From Orientallactaga sibirica (taxonomy: Eukaryota > Chordata > Mammalia > Rodentia > Dipodidae): a stretch of DNA of 64,000 nt. The DNA lies in NCBI GenBank assembly GCA_036365145.1, contig JAEOAD010000603.1:1426001-1490000 (forward strand), written 5' to 3'. Under the pieces are notes generated by a model that was given only the letters and a program-made list of their open reading frames with translations, was not told where the DNA came from and made no database searches. The position numbers were made by a program, and so were the translations under genes. This document shows positions 23,657-34,675 of this stretch, piece after piece; the stretch's first letter is position 1; the number at the start of each line of letters is the position of its first letter.

Positions 23657-24202
23657 TGTATTAGTCAGGGTTCTCTAGAGGAACAGAATGGATAGAATGA
23701 ATTGTATTAAAAGGGAATTTATTGGATTAGTTTACGACAGTCCAGCAATAGCAGGTTGCAGGCCCGAGAGTCAAAGTACCTAGTAGCTGCTCAGTCCATG
23801 AAGCTGGATGCCTCAGCAGTCCCAATCCGGCACTGAAGGCCTGAAGGCATCCTGGAGAGACGCTGCTCTTTAGTCCTCCCTGATCTTCAGTCTACACTGG
23901 AAAGCAGCAAGTACCAAGCAACAAGCACCAAGCAGAGAACACCAAGCAGCAAGCACCAAGCAGAGAAGAATGAGCAGCACCGGCAGCCAGGTGGGAGGAG
24001 AGAGAGCCTTTCTTCCCAGAGCTTCTTTTTATCAACCAGCCCCCTCCTCCAAGAGGGGCCGCACACTCTGGGGGAATGGCTCACCCTGGGGAAGGATTCT
24101 TCCTTTAGTTAATCCTTCCTAGAGGCAACCTCAGAGACACATTTATGAGGAATGTCTGTGGATTCCTAAACAAATCAAGTTGACACAAACTTAACCATCA
24201 CA
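23657..24202 (-). mobile_element. Solo LTR, 546 bp, with TSD GTGTG
   Basis: On the minus strand it begins TGTGATGGTTAAGTTTGTGT and ends 'gaaccctgactaataca', with TG...CA termini. Perfect 5-bp duplications GTGTG flank it (23652-23656 and 24203-24207). A TATA-like 'gataaaaag' and a late 'ccaataaattccc' polyadenylation context fit an LTR in this orientation. Its middle holds short tandem units of the 'agcaccaagcagagaa' type (about 23905-23970). GC-rich compared with its surroundings, hence relatively young. No viral genes are present. Confidence 0.88.
23905..23970. repeat. Short tandem repeat within the LTR
   Basis: Alternating 'accaagcagcaagc' and 'accaagcagagaa' units, three to four imperfect copies. 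Part of the LTR body. Confidence 0.75.
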
Positions 24203-24207
24203 GTGTG

Positions 24208-25170
24208 TTGCTCAGCCTTGATATTACTGAAAAGAAGAACAAGTTAAATTTAATGAAAAGGATGATCATACATGCAAACTATTTATATGAAAATTGATTC
24301 AATTTTTTCTGTTTAAATACATACATTGGGCATATCAGCATATCATTTAATGAAGATATGTGACAATGTCTGGATTTCTAGCATACTGTTTTTCAGAGAT
24401 GTTAAAGCAGAGTAGGGCTTTCTATGCTGTCACATTGTAGACATGGGCCTACAAATATTAAAACACATTGTACACTGAGTGTGCATGTAAGAAGTGATTT
24501 GTCTGGAAAATGGAATTCACCTGTTTTTAAATGCCAACATTTAGAATTTGTAGCTAACATCTGCTTTAAAACCTAAGCTGCCCTTCTTCTGGGAGTGAAG
24601 CCCAAAGAGTATACAAACTAATGCAGTTGCATTGTTATCACAAAACACTGACAAGAGAAGAATTGCATTTATAACAGTGGGTTTTAAATGTTCATCATCT
24701 CATTCTTTCAATAAATCTGAGAGGTATAACAGTTCTTATATAAACATTAGGGTCACAGTGAAATACTAGATCCAATTTTCACCTCCTACCTGTATCTATA
24801 TGGATAAGATGGGAAAGGGAGCCTCTTATGATAGGTGAAGAAAATCTTATTGGTTAGTTCAGGGTTTATGTGGCTTGGTGTAGAGATATAATTAAAAGGA
24901 ATTACTATTTCAGTAAGCATGCCTTCAGATGTGGTTTTGGAAATAATGCCAAGATGAAATCCTAAGACTGTGTCCAGCGTTATGAGCTATACTTAGCCAT
25001 TAATTTTGCTAAACCAAAATAGCTTGCATTTTTTTATATATGAAGGAACACAGAAGAGTGACCATTTAGATAAGTTGATATAATCCTAGAAGAAGAATAG
25101 CAGGATTGTGAAATATACTAAAGTTTAGAAAGGTTTGAGTGGCCAAAGGATGTGGATACCAAGTGAAATG
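24208..25170. other. No gene; possible MIR trace
   Basis: AT-rich unique sequence. Around 24680-24760, 'catctcattctttcaataaa' and 'ctgagaggtataacagttct' resemble a MIR core weakly. Nothing else recognised. Confidence 0.35.
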
Positions 25171-25335
25171 TTGGTCAAGCATGGTGGTGCATGCCTTTAA
25201 TCTCAGCACTTGGGAGGCTGAGGTAGGAGGATTGCTGTAGATTTGAGGCTAGCCTGAGACTACAGAGTGAATTCCAGGTCAGCCTTGGCTAGAGTGAGAC
25301 TTTACCTCAAAACACCAAACAAGTAAATAAATAAA
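25171..25335 (+). mobile_element. B1-type SINE
   Basis: 'aagcatggtggtgcatgcct', 'tcagcacttgggaggctgag', 'gagtgaattccaggtcagcc' and 'agagtgagactttacctc', with an A-rich tail. No clear target duplication. Confidence 0.9.
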
Positions 25336-25854
25336 AATTGGAACATTCTTTGATTTACATACTAAAGCACCAAAGACTATCTCACATGGAAATAAAAACA
25401 CATGAAATGTCATGTAGGTGTAGTAATCCATCCAGATGATCTAACTATGCTCATTCCATCATTATTATCATTAGAGAACATAAAATGCATGGTAAAATAG
25501 TTATGGTTGCTAAGGGTGGAATCTATCGCGTGTATACTGAACAGTATAGGCATCTATTCTCTAAGGTACATCTAACTGCTTTTTTTGGTGAATATCAAAC
25601 TTGGAATAAATAAAATCAATATTGTACTCCTGATGGAATATCATTCTTTGTGAAGATCAACTAGTCATATTATGGATAACAAGACATTATACAAGACATT
25701 TTGCACCTCAGGCCAAAGGTCTATGTAAAAGAGAAATAATGGCTGACAGATATTGGGTCTAGTAATCATGTTCAGTATCTCAGATCTAAAAGAAATGGCC
25801 ATTGAAAGGTCAGGTTTAGCATTTGGCATGGAGTAAGTAGGACAAATCCCTGTT
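25336..25854. other. No feature recognised
   Basis: AT-rich, no repeat head or tail recognised, no coding signal. Confidence 0.4.
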
Positions 25855-26290
25855 TCACTGCTCCTCCCAGTTCCCTGATCCTGCTAGGTCCCAGTGTGGG
25901 TGGCTTGGGGATACTTGGACCCTGAAAGATTGCTGCAAAAATAGACCCCATGCTCTGCCTTCCTGATATAACTGTCCCTGGGTCCCCAATTCCCAGATAC
26001 CCTGCATCAGAGGGTGCGCTTTAGGGGAGTGAATAGGGTAGAGCTCTTGTTGGTCCCTCACCTCCTGGTTCCCTGACTCCAGTACTCCTTCTGCTGCCTT
26101 GAAGAGGCCTGATCCCTATATGTGGGCTATGGAAGCAGGCCTTTCGCTCTAGTATCCTGACTGGCCCCTGGGTACTCACATCCCTATTCCCCTAAGTTAG
26201 AGAGTTCATGGGCCACTGTAGGAAGTGGCCTCTTGCCCCTGACTCTCCAGCTTCCTGACTCCTTGTTACCCAGCGCATGATTTCCTTGTG
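25855..26290 (+). repeat. GC-rich degenerate tandem tract (~95-bp period)
   Basis: Markedly GC-richer than its surroundings. A 'cctgaT/Ct...ccc' anchor, often followed by 'gggtccc' or 'gtactcc', recurs near 25874, 25962, 26072, 26156 and 26254, giving a loose period of 84-110 bp. It runs directly into L1 ORF2 sequence in the sense direction. It could be a worn L1 5' leader built of monomers, or an unrelated minisatellite. I cannot tell which. Confidence 0.4.
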
Positions 26291-28870
26291 CTGAAGAGTA
26301 AGTGCAAGTGGAGTGAGTAGGGAAGAAATAACCAAGATCAGAGCAGAAATTAATGAACTGGAAACTAATAAAACAATTTGAAAAATCAATAAATGAAAAG
26401 TTGGTTCTTTGAAAACAACAAATTAGATTGATAAACCCCTGGCCAATTTGATCAAGCAAAACAAGAGAGAGAGAGAATTCTCAAATTAACAAAATCAGAA
26501 ATAAAAAGGGAGAAGTCAGAACAGACATCAATGAAACTGGGAGAACCATCACCGCACAAACACACCATAAGTAGAGCCAATTGATTACCAACTGAATGGG
26601 AGAAAAACTTTGCTAGCTATACGAATGACAGAAGCCTAATATCTAGAATCTACAAAGAACTCAAAAAATAACAATAAAACATAAAACCACTGACTAAAAA
26701 ATGGGGCACAGAACTGAATAGGAAGTTCTCAGAGGAAGAATTACAAATGGCTAACACACACTTAAAATTTTCAGCATCCCTTACCATTAGGGAAATGCAA
26801 ATTAAAACAATCAGGAGATTCCGCCTTATTCCAGTAACGATAGCAACCATTACAAAAACATCTAACAATGAGAAATGATGGCCAGGATGTGGGGAATGTC
26901 GGTTGGAATGTAAATTTGTACAACCACTGTGGAAATAAATTTGGAGATTCCTGAAAAGGATGAACATGGAGGAACCAACAGACCCAGTTATTCCCTTACT
27001 GGGCATTTATCCTAAGTGCTCCATGCATCAATGAAGAGACATTTGTTCAACCATGTTTATAGCTGCTCAATTCATTATAGCTAAGAATTGGAATAAACCC
27101 AGATGTTTATCACTGGATGAATGGATAATGAAATTGTGGTACATTTACACAATGGAATTCTACTCAGCAGTAGGAAAAAAAAATGATACAATGAAATTTG
27201 TAGAAAAGTGGACAGACTTTTTAAAAAGATATACTCAGCGAACTCACACAATCACAGAAAGACAAACACTGCAAGGTGTCACTTGTTTGCGGTTCCTAAC
27301 CTGGAACAGCTGGAGTTGCTGTCATATTTGACAGGCAACTAAAGGCCCACACAATAGGTATGGAAGGGTTTAGGGGAAGGGGAGGGTTGGAAAACAAACA
27401 CAAAATTAAATCCAAATGAGGTGATACCATAGTAACCTTTGTCCTTGGAGATTGCCTAAAAGATATAACCCTCAAAAAGAGTAAGGAGGGAGCATGGGAA
27501 AAGTAGGGCTCTGGTGAGGGTGGGAGGAAGCTTAAGCTTTTATTTATTTTTCCTGTCTCTGACCTGTAACTCCCAGTACCAGAGATGGGTCGCTAACCAC
27601 ATTGAGCAGAAAGACCTACAAGGTCCCCAAATCAAGACAGCTTTCTGTCAAAACACTTGAATACCTGCCTGAGGCAAAAGCTAAGACCTTATTACTGAAG
27701 GCACCATATGCTTTTGACACAGAGCATAGAGAGACCTGGCTGGAATTCTGAAGAAAACCAGACCTGAGACAGTTAGCCTGTCTAGTGCTGGAAAGTGCTA
27801 CATGAGCTACTGGGGAAAGTGTCCAACAACGGTCTGAGCAACCAAAGGTTTAAGCTACCCAAAAGCAAACACCTTGAGGGCTAGAGAGATTGCTTAGTTG
27901 TTAAGGTGCTTGCCTGCAATGCAAAAGGACCCAGGTTCGACTCCCAAGACCCACATAAGCCAGATGCACAAGGGGCGCACACATCTGGAGTTCGTTTGCA
28001 GTGGCTAGAGGCCCTGTTGCACCCATTCCTCTCTCTCTCCCTGCCTATTTTCTGTATCTCTCTCTCATAAATAAATAAATAGATATTTAAAAAACACTCT
28101 GACATGATGTGCTTGCCCAGAGCAATAATGTCACACAGCCTCACTGGGTAACCAATAGCTTTCTGATTGACTAAGAGATCCACTCAATGTAAAAGAACCC
28201 ATATCTGGAATTGGGAACCAGATTAGAATCCTATGGAGACAAAGATTATGTTCTCCAGTGTCAAGCTCTCACTAGTCTTTGGCTAAAAAGAGGGAACATA
28301 CATCAAATTCTCCCTAAATTAATGATGTTTATTCCATTTAAACTATGCTGACTTCACTCTCTGTTGGAGAATCTGTTCTTTTTCAGAAGGTAGGGAGACT
28401 GGAAGAGATAAACTACTTCTTACATTTGAACCAAGCCACAGCTGAAACCACAGAGGAATTGCAAAGACAAGCAAGACTGCTGCTTCCATACTGTACTAGA
28501 TAATCAGTGCTAGAATGTAGGAGACAAACCCTGTGGATATTCAACACCTACCAAAGCAGAAATCCAGAGGCTCCTAAGATTTCATCACTGAAATAGACTT
28601 AAAACTTACCCACCATGGCTCTGGGAATTTTGCTGAAGAGGAAGCAGAAAGACTGTAAAAGCCACAGGTTGAGACATCATGCTCAGAGGCATTCCCTCCC
28701 TCAAAAAATACCTCGCTACTGCTCCCACAAAGCATAAGCCACAACCCCATGGGGAATACCTGTAATCCCACGGAGGAACAACAGAATGGGGGGAGGGTCG
28801 AGGGAAAAGATGGTAGCAGGACATAATGTTTCCATACAAAACATGTTTAATAATAATAATAATAAACATT
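26291..28870 (+). mobile_element. L1 3' half with internal ORF2 deletion
   Basis: Opens in the ORF2 linker ('WFFEN', 'LIKPLANLIK'-like coding near 26.4 kb). It then jumps at ~26.57 kb, without the RT domain, to the ORF2 C-terminal third (from 'aattgattaccaactgaatg'; 'WYIYTMEFYSAVGKKN' at ~27.14 kb). ORF2 ends near 27.3 kb, followed by a G-rich tract and a long 3' UTR to the terminal AAT-rich tail. A B2 SINE interrupts the 3' UTR. The reading frame is broken. This copy supplies the internal reference for the 3' UTR order used to classify the other fragments. Confidence 0.85.
27878..28098 (+). mobile_element. B2-type SINE inside L1 3' UTR
   Basis: 'gggctagagagattgcttag', 'gcttgcctgcaatgcaaaag', 'ggttcgactcccaagaccc', 'catctggagttcgtttgcag', TC-rich, (AAAT)n tail. 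The L1 3' UTR order continues on either side. Confidence 0.93.
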
Positions 28871-29025
28871 TATACTGAAGATAATAATACTACAAGGACA
28901 GAATATTATCCACTTGCTACCATAACCATTGTGCAAGGTGCATAATGTTTGCTCTAGACTCTGCAGGTAGATTCTCCCAGAGCACAATTACTACCTTAAA
29001 CATCACAGTAAAACTTCCACTATAT

Positions 29026-29238
29026 TGGGCTGGACTGATGGCTTAGTAGTTAAGGTGCTTGTATGCGAAACCTAAGGACCCAGGTTTGATTCTCCAGAAC
29101 CCACATAAGCCAGATGCACAGGGTAGCACATGGATCTGGAATTTGCTTGCACTGGCTGGAGGCCCTGGGATGCCCATTCTACCTCTCTCTATTTGCCTCT
29201 TTCTCTCTCTCCATCAAATAAACAAAGTATTTTAAAAA
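29026..29238 (+). mobile_element. B2-type SINE
   Basis: 'gggctggactgatggcttag', 'aggtttgattctccagaacc', 'cacataagccagatgcacag', 'ggaggccctgggatgccc', TC-rich run, 'caaataaacaaagtatttta' tail. Flanks share 'tatatt' only, so the target duplication is unclear. Confidence 0.93.
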
Positions 29239-29290
29239 GTTACAGTATATTTAAATTAAAACTATTCCTTTGCATTGGGTTCCTTGGGCC

Positions 29291-29322
<32 letters not shown>

Positions 29323-29361
29323 AAGAAAGGAAGAAAGAAAGAAAGAAAAAGAAAGAGAATA
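29291..29361. repeat. Poly(A) plus (GAAA)n tract
   Basis: About 28 A followed by GGAA/GAAA units. It lies immediately outside the left arm of the inverted duplication, where the right arm instead has an (AAAT)n-like stretch. Confidence 0.92.
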
Positions 29362-29365
29362 GAGA

Positions 29366-29515
29366 ATAAATCATTCACTATGGAGAAAGGGAAAATCTAG
29401 TCTGATCATCAAGAGAAAATAGTACAGTTGTCATTAAGCAGGAATGAGTAATATACTCACTTTATATACTTGCACAGTTGTTGATAATCTTTAGTCCAAC
29501 AATAAAGGTGAAAGA
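29366..29515 (+). repeat. Inverted duplication, left arm
   Basis: About 150 bp whose reverse complement occurs at 30561-30710 with roughly eight mismatches (about 95% identity, counted by eye). It shows no SINE, L1 or LTR motif. A B2 SINE inserted exactly at its inner edge after the duplication, since that SINE's target duplication 'aataaaggtgaaa' lies in arm sequence. Confidence 0.9.
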
Positions 29516-29822
29516 GGGCTGGAGAGATGGCTTAGCAGTTAAGGAACTTGCCTGCAAAGCCTAAGGACCCATGTTCGACTCTCCAGGTCCTACATAAGCC
29601 AGATGCACAAAGTGATATAAGCACACAAGGTCTCACATGTACACAAAGTAGTGCATGCTTTTGGAGTACAATTACAGTGACTGGGGGCCCTGGTGTACCA
29701 ATTCTTTCTTTCTCTCTCACTCCTTTGTGTGTGTGTGTGTGTGTGTGTTGTGTGTGTGTATGTGTTGTTCTCTCATAAAAAAGCCCAATCTGTTGGGTTT
29801 TCTTCAAAAAGAAAAATAAATA
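29514..29822 (+). mobile_element. B2-type SINE, long subtype, 13-bp target duplication
   Basis: 'gggctggagagatggcttag', 'catgttcgactctccaggtc', then an extra 'cacaaagtgatataagcaca' segment, a (TG)n run in place of part of the TC tract, and an AAAT tail. 'aataaaggtgaaa' is duplicated at 29501-29513 and 29823-29835. Confidence 0.93.
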
Positions 29823-29839
29823 AATAAAGGTGAAAAGAT

Positions 29840-30560
29840 AAGAAAGTGGGGCATGGTGTGTAGAGCATCTGTCCACTTTGAGGATGATACTAGGTTATTA
29901 CATTCCTGAAGCTACTGAACTAGCTGAGAGTAAGGAATGTATGATATTAGTCACACAGAAATAGATAGTGGATATTCATCTTGAAAACAGCCAGTGGCAG
30001 TTAGGAAAACCATCCCCCTATTTCTCCTCTTCTACATTTCTTGTTGAAAAATAGTGGATGGAATTCAGAATGAGCATTTCCCATGCTCTATGGGCTTGCT
30101 GTTTGAACAAGTAGATTTGAGCAGCACACTGGGTTGATAGTGGTGCATCGCTGGGAGTGGTTCTCTGAGCTTGAGGCCTTCAAGCACTGGGGTTTGTTCC
30201 CAGAGGAGATCCCCATGGTAAACTGCTCTCAGCTAACATGAGTGACTTCATCTGAGGTTTTACATGTTCCAAAGCAGAATATATCCTATAAGTGACCACT
30301 ATGGGGATACTAAAAATGGTCTCTTACCTGAACTTGAGAGGGGCTTACAGGCTTTGTGATCGCTTAGGCTGCTCCTGAGACTGCCTGTGACCTCTCTTCC
30401 AAATGCAAAGGAATTAAACTTATGCTTTATTTTCTTTTTGCTTTCCTTCTTTGCCCACATTATTCTATAAAGCACTCTCAATAATTACTTCATACAACAT
30501 CCTTCTAAGGATTGCTATAGATGACTTGAGACCTGGACATAGGATCTCTCTCTAGTAATC
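29840..30560. other. Spacer of the inverted duplication; no gene recognised
   Basis: Unique-looking sequence of average GC between the two arms. Short frames only; no repeat signature. Confidence 0.4.
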
Positions 30561-30710
30561 TTTTCACCTTTATTGTTGGACTAAAGATTACCAACAACTG
30601 TGCAAGTATATAAAGTGAGTATAACACTTATTCCTGCTTAATGACAACTGTACTAGTTTCTCTTAATGATCAGACTAGATTTTCCCTTTCTCCATTGTGA
30701 ATCATTTATT
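30561..30710 (-). repeat. Inverted duplication, right arm
   Basis: Reverse complement of the left arm at 29366-29515. Homology ends at the inner side after 'ctttattg...cttttcac' and at the outer side in a T/A-rich run before 'ggcacaaaaggaaatc'. Three of the ~8 differences cluster in one 6-bp stretch. Confidence 0.9.
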
Positions 30711-30990
30711 TTATTTATTTTTTGGCACAAAAGGAAATCTGACATATGTTTTGTGGATTGAAAGAAGGTTAAAATTTATGTAAAAAGTTTAAATTGAACA
30801 ATATTGGTTAATATATTATGGTTGCACATAATATCTCTCCTATAAAGATAGAAAAATACAAAAATTAGAAAAATTGTAATATGACATGAAATATTACATA
30901 AATCTTGAACTTTAAAGACAGAATACTAATTAAAATGATTTCCCCTAATATTTAACTTAAAGAAGGGAACCATCAAAGATAAGAAATTTA

Positions 30991-31241
30991 GGACTGGAGA
31001 AATGGCTTAGTGGTCAAGGTGCTTGTCTGTAAAGCCTAAGGACCCAGATATGATTCTCTACTATACACGTAAGCCAGATTCACAGGGTGGTGCATGCTTA
31101 CGGAGTTTGTTTGCAGTGGCTAGAGGCCCTGGAATTCCCATTCTCTCTCTCTGTCGCTCTCTGACTCTGTCTTTCTTTCTCTCTCTCTCTCTCACCCTGC
31201 CTCTTTCTCTCAAATAAATAAATAAAATATTTTTAAAAATT
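30991..31241 (+). mobile_element. B2-type SINE
   Basis: 'ggactggagaaatggcttag', 'gcttgtctgtaaagcctaag', 'gtttgcagtggctagaggcc', a ~60-bp TC tract and an AAAT tail. Target duplication 'agaaattta' at 30982-30990 and 31242-31250. Confidence 0.93.
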
Positions 31242-31250
31242 AGAAATTTA

Positions 31251-32509
31251 TACTAAAATTGTCTTCCTGTTTTATGCCTGATGGATAGATTTTGAGTCAA
31301 TTTCTGCTTAATGCTGAATAGCTGTAATGAAGGAGACTAAACTGCAATATAGATATGGAAGGTTGTGGATAATAAGGGTAAAATGCTTCTAGGGTCATTT
31401 TATGACATCTACCTATAATTTTCATTACTTTAAATATATGTTTGTAGTTCTCTTATATTTGAAAATACTTCTAGTCAAATCATATTATTTTAATAAAAGT
31501 TTAGTATATTTTTGATCATATAAACTGTATAACACAAACAAGTATGAATTTTGAGTGCATATCACTGCTTCAAACTTCTATTGTTTGAAATATTTTGTTC
31601 TTGAAAAATTAAACTTTAAAATTTTGGTTATCAAAATTTAGTTGTCTTTACACTAATTGATCTTAAATACAGATAAGGACTCTTTGATAGTTCTTAGTGA
31701 AAGAATTCTCAATTGTTAGTACTATTATTATCACTATCACTCAGAGATATTGGAGTAAACTTTGTTTCATTAGCAGAGAATTGACCTGTGTGGATTTTAT
31801 ATTTTTGAATGTGAAAGAAACACACACATTCACATATACACATATACACCATATATATGTTGTGGTGGAAGTTCATTGACAGCAAAATTTCTGAAACAAT
31901 TTCAATATAATTTTATTAAATATAAATTATGATTCTAGTATTCTAGCATTTTTGGAATTAGTTTCTTAAAACATACTTCTAGTACAAAAAAAAATAAAGA
32001 CAATTTCAATAGTATTGAATACACACATTCAAAGTAACTGAGCATAGCAGAAATCAGCTCATTATCTGACATTGGCAAGGATATTTCATTTCATACATCA
32101 TTTAGAGGCTAATTCACCACAGTGATTCTATAAATGTACTTGCTCTTAAAATGCTAATGGAATGAGTGGGGGAAAGATTTGTTTTCAGTGAATTTCTGTG
32201 TCAAGGTGCCCAGCTAGTGAATCCTCCAGGGCCTGCCAGAGATATTCCCCATTTGACTGAGCTAATATCCCAGTATTTCTGGCTATTTGTAAGTCCAAAC
32301 AAACAGCAGAAAATATACACTATTTCTAAACAATGAATTTACTTTCATTTCTCCTGAAAGTCCTATAATATATACATAAAGATAATTATGATATAGATTT
32401 ATACATATAGATAGATTTATTTATCAGAACATAAATTACATATGGAATGTACAACATCACTTAATTACATTTCCTCTGGGGTCAATTTAGGAAAAGATAA
32501 AAATAAAAA
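31251..32509. other. No feature recognised (1.3 kb)
   Basis: AT-rich unique sequence. A short alternating CA/TA patch lies at about 31820-31860. No coding signal. Confidence 0.4.
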
Positions 32510-32514
32510 CCTGG

Positions 32515-32845
32515 TGTGGTAGTTTGATTCAGTATCCCTCATAAACTTACATGTTCTGAGTGCTAAGTTCTCAGCTGGTGGCAATTTGGGAATTGGATCT
32601 TCCTGGAGAGGAGGCTTATAGATGTTATAGCCAGTTTCCCTAGGCCAGTGTTTGGTACACTCTCCTGCTGCTATTTTCCACCTGTTGTTGTCTAGGAGGT
32701 GATGTCCACCTTCTGTTCATGCCATTGTTTCCACCTGCCATCATGGAACTTTCCCTTGAGTGTATAAGCTAACATAAACCCTTTCTTGCCAAAAGCTGCT
32801 CCTGAATGTGGGTTTTCTTCCAGTAATGTGAAGTTGAGTACAACA
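32515..32845 (+). mobile_element. MaLR-type LTR (5' LTR of a partial element)
   Basis: Starts TGTGGTAGTTTGATTCAG and ends 'gttgagtacaaca'. Contains 'ccctcataaacttacatgtt', 'cagtttcccta', 'tgccatcatggaacttt' and 'ctaacataaacccttt'. Same family as the LTR interrupted by an L1 at 62.2-63.3 kb. Not followed by a target duplication but by internal sequence. Confidence 0.85.
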
Positions 32846-33110
32846 GTATAATTGGTACCAAGAAGTTGGATCATTGTTGTTAGGAACCTGATTGTGGTTT
32901 TGGTCATTTGGAACTGATCTGAGTGAGTAATGTGGAAGGATTTGAAACATTGTACTAAGAGACACCTTGCAGTTCTATAAGTACAGCTTGATGGGCCATT
33001 CTTGTCAGAGCTGTAAGACCTGTGCGCAGTAAGAACTATTGACTGTCAGGTTAGGCTTATGAGGGTTAAAATATTTAACATTAGGACTTAATTATTAATA
33101 ATGTAGAAAA
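32846..33110 (+). mobile_element. MaLR internal-region fragment
   Basis: Directly after the LTR comes 'attggtaccaagaagttgg', the usual opening of MaLR internal sequence, and related non-coding sequence to about 33.1 kb. No gag, pol or env-like frame can be read; MaLR elements are non-autonomous. Confidence 0.6.
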
Positions 33111-33139
33111 CTAAATGTGTATATGATAAATGAACTTTT

Positions 33140-33358
33140 TAAAAACTAGATTTCACTTTATTTGAGAGACAGAAAGACTGGGAGAAGGTTAAGAAGAGAG
33201 AAAGAATGGGTGCGCTAAAGGCTTCAGCCTCTGCAAACGAACTCAAGATGCATGTTCCACCTTGTGCATCTGGCTTATGTGGGTCCTAGGAAATTGAACC
33301 TAGGTCCTTTGGCTTTGCAGGCAAATGCCTTAATCGCTAAGCCATCTCTCCAGCCCAC
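33140..33358 (-). mobile_element. B2-type SINE, antisense, 12-bp target duplication
   Basis: Antisense tail 'ttcactttatttgagagaca', 'agcctctgcaaacgaactca', 'cttgtgcatctggcttatgt', head 'aagccatctctccagccc'. 'aaatgaactttt' duplicated at 33128-33139 and 33359-33370. Confidence 0.95.
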
Positions 33359-33404
33359 AAATGAACTTTTAATGATAGCAAATATATAAATAATAGAGAG
33401 TAGA

Positions 33405-33520
33405 TATGGTAGTTTAAAACTTTCAGAGCAATTTAGAATTATAGCTCATTGAATCCTTACCAATTACTTTTATTACTAGTGTGTATTTAATAAAAGCAGA
33501 TGTGAAGAATAAGAAAGATA
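33405..33520 (+). mobile_element. Possible MIR fragment
   Basis: 'gctcattgaatccttaccaa' and 'ttttattactagtgtgt' followed by 'aaaagcagatgtgaagaa' follow the MIR core order loosely. Weak. Confidence 0.3.
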
Positions 33521-33599
33521 AATATTTTAAGAAAATCTCAGTAGTTAGGAAGTGACTGGTAAGGAAATGCTCAGTAAGTCTGTCTTAAAAGAAAAGTCT

Positions 33600-34069
33600 T
33601 ATCTATCATGCCTGCTCATTCTCCCTTTATAAACAGGACCTGACATTGGAACATACCTAAAACATATATTTTTTTTTCCTGAAGATCATTATGGGTGTTA
33701 AGATTCTGAGTAGTTACAGGCACAATGTTGGAGTCTGCATTGCTTCCTAGGTATACCAGGCAATTTTGTTACAGGTGCTATATCACTTGGAATACAATAG
33801 AACTTTCAGAATTCACCTTGTTGCTGCAATTTGAGGCACAGTATGATGATTGCAGGTAAAGAGAAAAACAAGTAAGCACCAGATGGGAAATCATTCCATT
33901 CTGATTTCACAAGAAGCCATAATCTAAGAGAAGAGAGAAGGACAATTCAAATATGTAGTCTGTGAAGTTGGAATCTAGTTTCTTGTGGATTGTCCCAGTG
34001 ACACAATTCACATTGAAGATAATCAGTCTCCTTTCACCCTGTGTTCCAAATGACAACAGTTGATTCTTT
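33600..34069. other. No feature recognised
   Basis: Unique-looking sequence, no coding or repeat signature. Confidence 0.4.
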
Positions 34070-34223
34070 TTAAAATTATTTTGAAGTCTACATTTATTTG
34101 CATTTTAGAGAAATAAAATAAATAAATTTTATATACATTTGCATAATTGTACAATAATAACACAACCATAAAACTGAGATGCATATAGTCCATTGGCTTT
34201 ATTCAAATCTTACCATTTCTTAC

Positions 34224-34380
34224 TTTTTTTTTTTTTTTTTTTTCAAGGTAAGGTCTCACTCTAGCTCAGGCTGACCTGAAATTCACTATGTAATCTCGGG
34301 ATGGCCTCAAACTCACGGTGATCCTCCTACCTCTGCCTCCCAAGTGCTGGGATTAAAGGTGTGTGCCACCATGTCCAGTA
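34224..34380 (-). mobile_element. B1-type SINE, antisense
   Basis: Poly(T) of ~20, 'aaggtctcactctagctcag', 'ctgacctgaaattcactatg', 'gctgggattaaaggtgtgtg'. Imperfect flanking 'tttcttact' / 'ttgcttact'. Confidence 0.93.
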
Positions 34381-34441
34381 ATTGCTTACTCTTTTATGTA
34401 TAATATTTAACTGTATGAAATTTTATTTTCTCTACAGATTT

Positions 34442-34601
34442 GTTTTTTTCTCTTACTTTTTGACATAGGGTCTTGCTCTAGCCCAGGCTGACCTGGAATT
34501 AACTATGTAGTCTTAGGGTGGCCTTAAACTCATGATGATCTTCCTACCTCTGTTTCCCAAGTGCTGGGACTAAAGTTGTGCGCCATCACACCTGGTTTCC
34601 T
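34442..34601 (-). mobile_element. B1-type SINE, antisense (part of a B2-B1 composite)
   Basis: 'tagggtcttgctctagccca', 'ctgacctggaattaactatg', 'gctgggactaaagttgtgcg'. It abuts the tail of a B2 in the same orientation, and the pair shares one outer target duplication. Confidence 0.92.
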
Positions 34602-34611
34602 TTCTATATAT

Positions 34612-34628
34612 TTTAATTTTTTTATTTT

Positions 34629-34675
<47 letters not shown>

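Noticed and set aside
29514..29600. tRNA-like heads with A and B boxes, here and in all B2, B4 and ID copies
   Set aside because: They are SINE promoters (internal RNA polymerase III boxes), without a foldable tRNA cloverleaf or anticodon arm; not tRNA genes.
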